Assembly (NCBI GenBank): GCA_900618425.1
Contig: UZAN01047805.1
Coordinates: 9,465-21,082 of the forward strand
Reading direction: 5' to 3'
Length of the DNA: 11,618 bases
DNA from: Echinostoma caproni
Taxonomy: Eukaryota; Platyhelminthes; Trematoda; Plagiorchiida; Echinostomatidae
Shown: in pieces, positions 7,902 to 11,618 of the stretch
Position numbering within the stretch: the stretch's first letter is position 1
Layout of the letters: the number at the start of each line of letters is the position of its first letter
Notes under the pieces: model-generated
What the model was told of the DNA's origin: nothing
The model's database searches: none
What the model saw: only the letters and a program-made list of their open reading frames with translations
Program-made: the position numbers and the translations under genes

Positions 7902-9034
7902 ACTGGGTTGATTCAGCTTCGGACCAACCATCACCTCGTAGGACGTGTGTTTGAATCCCACCATCACTTGTCTTTCCCCATTATGTGTGTTGTATGGCAG
8001 CCCTTGGATTGGCCGTTGCCCCCTACTTGAGAATTGTATTTTTGTATATTCAATAAGAAAGGAAGTAAAATGAAAATGAACATGCGTTGTTAGCTCGGGG
8101 GCGTGTGTGAATAATGCAGGTCACAGCACGCGCTCCGAGAGGTTGAAGAACCTTCATGTTGAATGGTGATCATCACCACAGACATTCATTATCACAATTT
8201 GTTCCATAAAAATATATGCTTTTTCCAAATTATTCATTAGTCTGAAACAGACAAAGTGACCACAAAATGAGAGAAAATAGACTGATTAAGCAAAATGGAA
8301 AGTGGAGTCAAGTTCCAGTGCGTTCTCAACATAACATCCGGACTGTCGCCTGTGAAACGATTCGGTCCCCCGAGATCAGATGTCTTTGGATGCAAGAGGA
8401 CCAAACTCTAACTCACAAAACCGTGAAGTGGTGTTTCAAAATCTCAATCCATAAGGAGTCGTTATTGAATTGATCGAACCAGTGGCCATTTGAAAGAAAC
8501 TCCCACGTCGTTTCTTCTCTTCTTTCGTAATCGAACCGGTGACTGTGATTGAGTAACTCTCACAGTACAATGATGGGCGTACTTTGAAATCCGGGTCTAC
8601 TACCCAACCGTCAGCCTTAGACAAGATAACCAGCTTGATAATTCATCAATCGGACTATAAGATCGGGGTAGGATGACCTTGCGAAACGTTCCACACTGAA
8701 CTGAATGCACGGGTGAAGTCTTTTTGAATTGAGCCTGAGTCGTGTACATGTTTCCTCACTGGATCTTTGGGTTCATGGTTATTCTTGTATGTTCCCAGTC
8801 CTTCAGACTACTTGGAAGCCTCTCCACGGAGAACCTACTGTTGGGAATGTGTCCTACCTGTGTGTGCATTGAGAACGTCAGTGAGTGATCGGGAATTCTG
8901 CGGTCATTTGGAACGAGACTTGGACAATAAGAACTCGGACTGCATTGCCCGGAGTCAGTGTATTTCGAGTGGATTCGGAGCGGGGTTGTCGGTCCGGCAT
9001 ACTAAAACAACAAAGAGGAACGAAATCGGGTGTA
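7902..9034. other. Unassigned stretch without a recognisable gene
   Basis: Open frames here are short (8267-8473 +, 8436-8624 -, 8767-9039 + and 8885-9076 +) and show no domain, signal peptide or membrane segment I recognise. Their 8436-8624/8267-8473 overlap on opposite strands argues that at most one is real. The composition resembles the anonymous middle-repetitive sequence of fluke genomes, but no second copy lies in the window to prove repetition. GTTTGAATCCC at 7949-7959 is close to an RNA polymerase III B box but has no A box upstream. Confidence 0.35.
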
Positions 9035-9468
9035 TTTAATTTTTCCCCATTGTCAAAGTTAAGAAAACAATACTGAATTTGGTATGATAAAAAGTTAAAA
9101 GGACACTGGTGTTTTTTGAGAGGGAAGGGATGAGGTCAATGGTAGTTCATGCAATGTATGTGTGTGTTTGTGGACGAGAGGGAATCGAAAGAGCGAAAAT
9201 ATTCAGTTGTCTCCACGAGAACACTCGGAATTGATAGCCTATAGTGGGGATAGGAAGAAATAAGCGATATTTGAGATAAAGTTATTTGTCACAGTGAAAA
9301 ATCGACACAAATTTCGCAAACAACTATCTATCACGTGACCGAATGTCAGTCCAACAGGTTTTGACGCAACCGAGCGATCCAGGGTCAGACGGAAGCATAC
9401 ATGCACGCATGTAAACACAGGGTAATCGGACTAGAAATAAAATTGGGGATAGAGAATAATTTCTCTCA
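9035..9468 (-). other. Possible 3' UTR or downstream intron of the anoctamin gene
   Basis: The sequence downstream (on the minus strand) of the anoctamin stop at 9469 has no coding potential. No AATAAA exists on the minus strand here. The only variant signal is ATTAAA, the complement of TTTAAT at 9035-9040, about 430 bases past the stop. Whether this is UTR or an intron leading to a further exon is undecided. Confidence 0.3.
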
Positions 9469-10248
9469 TCAAGCCACCGGAAGCAGCACGACCGGGAATT
9501 CCAAATTTTGCCGATACGCTCGCGCTCGACGTGCGTCGCGCACATCCACAGGAGTATCGGCTATGCCGAAATGTATGATTAGACCGGTCGCGACCAGAGC
9601 ATGCTCGAGCAACAGATAGAGCAGACTTGGACTGATTGTGCTCAGATCGAAATGGGCCACAGTCAGACCGGAAATCCATAAGCCCACATTGGTCAAAATG
9701 GACAGCCATGCCTGTGCGGCCAGCAGAGCTAGCCAGATAGAGGTTTGACGAACGAGCAAACGCGGTGTGGGACGTTGGGTGATCCACATCAGTTTGAACG
9801 CGTCGAAATGAGACTCGAGCACGGTGGAGATGAGAGCAATCGGGGCGGCCAATGAGGGAGAGACGAAAGCGAACACGGCCAGATAACCGTGTAACAATAT
9901 CATTTCCAGATAGTCATCAAACGGCTCATACGGATCGGCACAAGCATCTCGATCCAGACTAATGGGCGGAGAGTCTGGTGAGTCAGACGTGTCTGCGTCC
10001 TGTTCCCGTTTGCGTTGACCGGTGGCTCGACGATGCAATCGTACACGGAGCCGGTATTGGATCAGTGGGATTAAGCACTCAAGGATCAGGCGTCTGACAC
10101 TGTCAGTCATGAGCATGGTGAGTAGCAGGGAACGCAAAGCATCTCGATCGGCCAGCACAAAACCGAGATAGGCCAAACAACCGTAGGCGTCGATCATTTC
10201 GAAAAGAAAGCGCTTGATGATAACTGCCCGGTCATGGGATTCGACGGT
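9469..10248 (-). CDS. Anoctamin/TMEM16 family, C-terminal exon (ANO8/ANO10-like)
   Basis: This exon encodes the C-terminal ~259 residues of an anoctamin, a family of ten-helix dimeric membrane proteins acting as Ca2+-activated phospholipid scramblases or chloride channels, or as membrane tethers at the ER. The exon starts phase 0 right after a clear acceptor (10249-10250), so the upstream GTG-initiated codons are intron. In exon numbering: helix RFLFEMIDAYGCLAYLGFVL (~13-32); a TECxxP-like LILECLIPLI; a polar, low-complexity linker rich in R, D, S and P (~69-108); the conserved DDYLEM..LHGY (~111-121); a helix ending in LESHFDAFK (~144-152); RQTSIWLALLAAQAW; and LLEHALVATGLIIHF..ADTP (~213-233). 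The D/E of DYLE (residues 112 and 115) and the E/D of LESHFD (145 and 149) occupy the positions of the TM7 and TM8 calcium ligands of the family, so Ca2+ binding may be kept. Homology is closest in pattern to ANO8/ANO10; I cannot separate them. The upstream half of the gene is not seen in the window. The end at TGA (9469) may be native or read-through into a donor. Confidence 0.9.
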   Translation of the reverse strand, partial: TVESHDRAVIIKRFLFEMIDAYGCLAYLGFVLADRDALRSLLLTMLMTDSVRRLILECLIPLIQYRLRVRLHRRATGQRKREQDADTSDSPDSPPISLDRDACADPYEPFDDYLEMILLHGYLAVFAFVSPSLAAPIALISTVLESHFDAFKLMWITQRPTPRLLVRQTSIWLALLAAQAWLSILTNVGLWISGLTVAHFDLSTISPSLLYLLLEHALVATGLIIHFGIADTPVDVRDARRARAYRQNLEFPVVLLPVA

Positions 10249-10275
10249 CTGCAAATAGATTTTGGTTTTCAGGAA
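10249..10275 (-). promoter_or_regulatory. Splice acceptor of the anoctamin exon
   Basis: On the minus strand a pyrimidine-rich stretch (TTTTCCTCAATCCTCTTTCC, about 10269-10288) is followed by AAATCTATTTGCAG and then ACCGTCGAATCC. The TTTGCAG is a strong 3' splice site. Anoctamin similarity starts just inside this point and the 20 open codons before it show none, which supports the boundary. Confidence 0.75.
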
Positions 10276-10415
10276 AGAGGATTGAGGAAAATAGTCGGAT
10301 AGTTTCACAATGCACCATGTATCTTGAAACTTGACGATCGTATTGTAGCCAAGGTGTATTATTAATAAATGAAAAAAAGGCTACGTATAATGAGTTGCAT
10401 CTTACCGGGGGTGCC
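10276..10415 (-). other. Intron between the anoctamin acceptor and the LTR
   Basis: A/T-rich sequence with no coding potential and nothing else recognisable. It includes AATAAATGAAAAAAAGG on the plus strand at about 10363-10380. Confidence 0.5.
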
Positions 10416-10773
10416 TGTTGTGGCCTAACACGTGACTGGTACGTTTGTCAGGCTTGGATTGATTGACTGAGTGACAAATACTGTCAGATAGCACTCACGC
10501 CATGCTGACTGACTCTACTACAATATCGATCGGCTCCAGCCAATCAGATATTAGTGTTGAACTGTTCACAGGCCGATTGATTGGTTGACTGTTTGAACGC
10601 CGGCTTGACCACATTCAGCTGTCGTGTCACGCACGCAGTTGCTGGCCTTCCTACGTGTCGCCCCGCTCCTACCGGCTTACCGGCCTATGAACCGGTTACA
10701 TGTGTTCCCTCTACAATAAACGTACTACACAACTGACTGCGTGCTGATTTACTTACTAGAACGGAATACAACA
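10416..10773 (+). mobile_element. Solo LTR of a retrotransposon
   Basis: This 358-bp segment has the anatomy of one LTR. It begins TGTTGTGG and ends AATACAACA, giving perfect 6-bp inverted termini TGTTGT/ACAACA with canonical TG...CA. An AATAAA lies at 10715-10720, about 55 bases before the right end, as expected for the R region. The five bases to the left (GTGCC) and right (GGGCC) agree at four of five positions, compatible with a decayed 5-bp target-site duplication. No primer binding site and no gag/pol follow, so it is a solo LTR. Family (Ty3/gypsy or BEL/Pao) cannot be told. Its transcription signals point along the plus strand, antisense to the anoctamin gene, and it sits in the intron about 170 bp from the exon's acceptor. 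Confidence 0.65.
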
Positions 10774-11618
10774 GGGCCCACGTGTAGAGATATGTACAAA
10801 AATATTAAATTCGGGAATTCACAAAAAAGACAGAATTATCTGCATAAACGTTTGTGTAGATAGTGAACCTTGTGTCACCAATTAGGTTAACGAATNAATA
10901 CATGAATCTGAAAATAAAACCCATTTCATTTAATTTGATTCGAATGAACAGTACTGTGTAAATCGTAAAAGAAACAACGGCGAAACACTTAAACGAGAAA
11001 GCTGATGTGGAAGACCCCGAATGTCAGCACCTTACCACATGTAGTTAGAATATCTTTTAGCGGTAAAAATAAGCAAATGTGAATAGGCACAAACTACGAA
11101 TCCGTGTAAACTAAACTGAGAATATCTGTGTGGAATTACGGTTGCCATGAATAAACACGTCTGTCGACCATGTCACCCAGGAGGACGGGATTCCAGTCCT
11201 AACCGTCAAAAAGGATAACGGTTCGAGTCAAGTCAGGCAAGTAGGCAAACACCGCTGACAAAATCCCCCAAACAGGGTCGAAATATTTGCCTAGTGTTCT
11301 TCGTCGTCTATGGCACACAACGTTATTTAAAAAAAACAACATCTTATTAAGAAACGAGATCCACATCAAACGATCAGTACACATCCACAATTAGCATGGG
11401 ATAAATCAAGAATAGCCTTAATTTGGTACAACCTATCTATCTTTTCGTGAGTGACCGGTCATGAAAGATAGCACCTGTTTATCATCAGAATCATCCACCA
11501 TGCGGCGGAATGCAGTGAAGTGAACTTCACTGATCGCTACCGAATTCACAATGCAAACAAGATAAGTATGAATCTATAAGGTGGACAGGGAATTGGCGTT
11601 TTTCCAGGGGGGGGGGGG
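10774..11618. other. Unassigned A/T-rich stretch, probably intronic
   Basis: No exon is recognised. In particular, no minus-strand frame here shows the N-terminal half of an anoctamin. The 63-codon minus-strand frame at 11199-11390 has no recognisable domain. A perfect B-box-like GGTTCGAGTC lies at about 11219-11228 without an A box. A 9-bp stem hairpin CAGTGAAGT-GA-ACTTCACTG lies at 11513-11532. There is an N at 10896, and the sequence ends in 12 consecutive G (11607-11618), a common assembly or gap edge. Confidence 0.4.
11513..11532. repeat. Short perfect inverted repeat
   Basis: CAGTGAAGT and ACTTCACTG form a perfect 9-bp stem around a 2-base spacer. This is directly visible; no function is assigned. 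Confidence 0.6.

Noticed and set aside
9401..9787. Open frames on both strands at the 3' end of the anoctamin exon (9401-9619 +, 9324-9545 -, 9431-9787 -)
   Set aside because: The parts overlapping the exon are shadow frames of it, and the remainder has no recognisable content.
11200..11240. tRNA or tRNA-derived SINE (GGTTCGAGTC B box)
   Set aside because: No A box at the right distance and no cloverleaf can be drawn. The same applies to GTTTGAATCCC at 7949-7959.

Overview
The window looks like nuclear DNA of a flatworm, most likely a digenean fluke. The reasons are spliced single exons separated by long AT-moderate non-coding stretches, eukaryotic AATAAA signals, CA/TA microsatellites, and several decayed non-LTR retrotransposons whose C-terminal tails (for example 'WLGHVLRMP', 'HPLHNEFSKALS', 'LPGWG') resemble those I know from trematode genomes. 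Nothing bacterial is visible: there are no operons, ribosome binding sites or long contiguous genes. Three single N bases (6799, 7807, 10896) and a run of 12 G at the right edge point to a draft contig.

Layout: (1) 1-1153 is non-coding or unassigned and probably intronic. It leads to a probable terminal coding exon at 1154-1327 (+) of an unidentified gene with an acidic start and a Pro/Gln/Gly-rich tail, followed by a pyrimidine-rich 3' UTR that could end at the AATAAA at 2178. (2) 2282-2324 is a compound CA/AT microsatellite. (3) 2501-3060 (-) and 4103-5690 (-) are two dead copies of one RTE-like LINE family. The second spans most of the reverse transcriptase, carries about 290 bp of foreign sequence, and has two stop codons directly before the catalytic Asp-Asp. 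(4) Between them, 3346-3960 holds two overlapping inverted repeats of an unidentified repeat family. (5) 5830-6750 (+) is a second, different LINE (CR1-like), also dead, with a stop codon replacing the second catalytic Asp. Its 3' end is duplicated at 6800-7224, starting next to an N. (6) 7448-7901 may be a degraded LTR. (7) 7902-9034 holds nothing I can assign. (8) 9469-10248 (-) is the best gene in the window: a large exon encoding the C-terminal half of an anoctamin/TMEM16 membrane protein of the ANO8/ANO10 type, with a clear splice acceptor. (9) 10416-10773 is a well-formed solo LTR with perfect 6-bp inverted termini. It lies antisense in the anoctamin intron. (10) 10774-11618 is unassigned intronic or intergenic sequence.

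The two host genes appear to converge (one +, one -) across about 7 kb that is largely transposon debris. I see no multi-gene system and no convincing novel biological machinery. The most interesting points are the overlapping palindrome, the N-adjacent LINE duplication, the insertion inside the RTE-like LINE, and the LTR close to the anoctamin exon.
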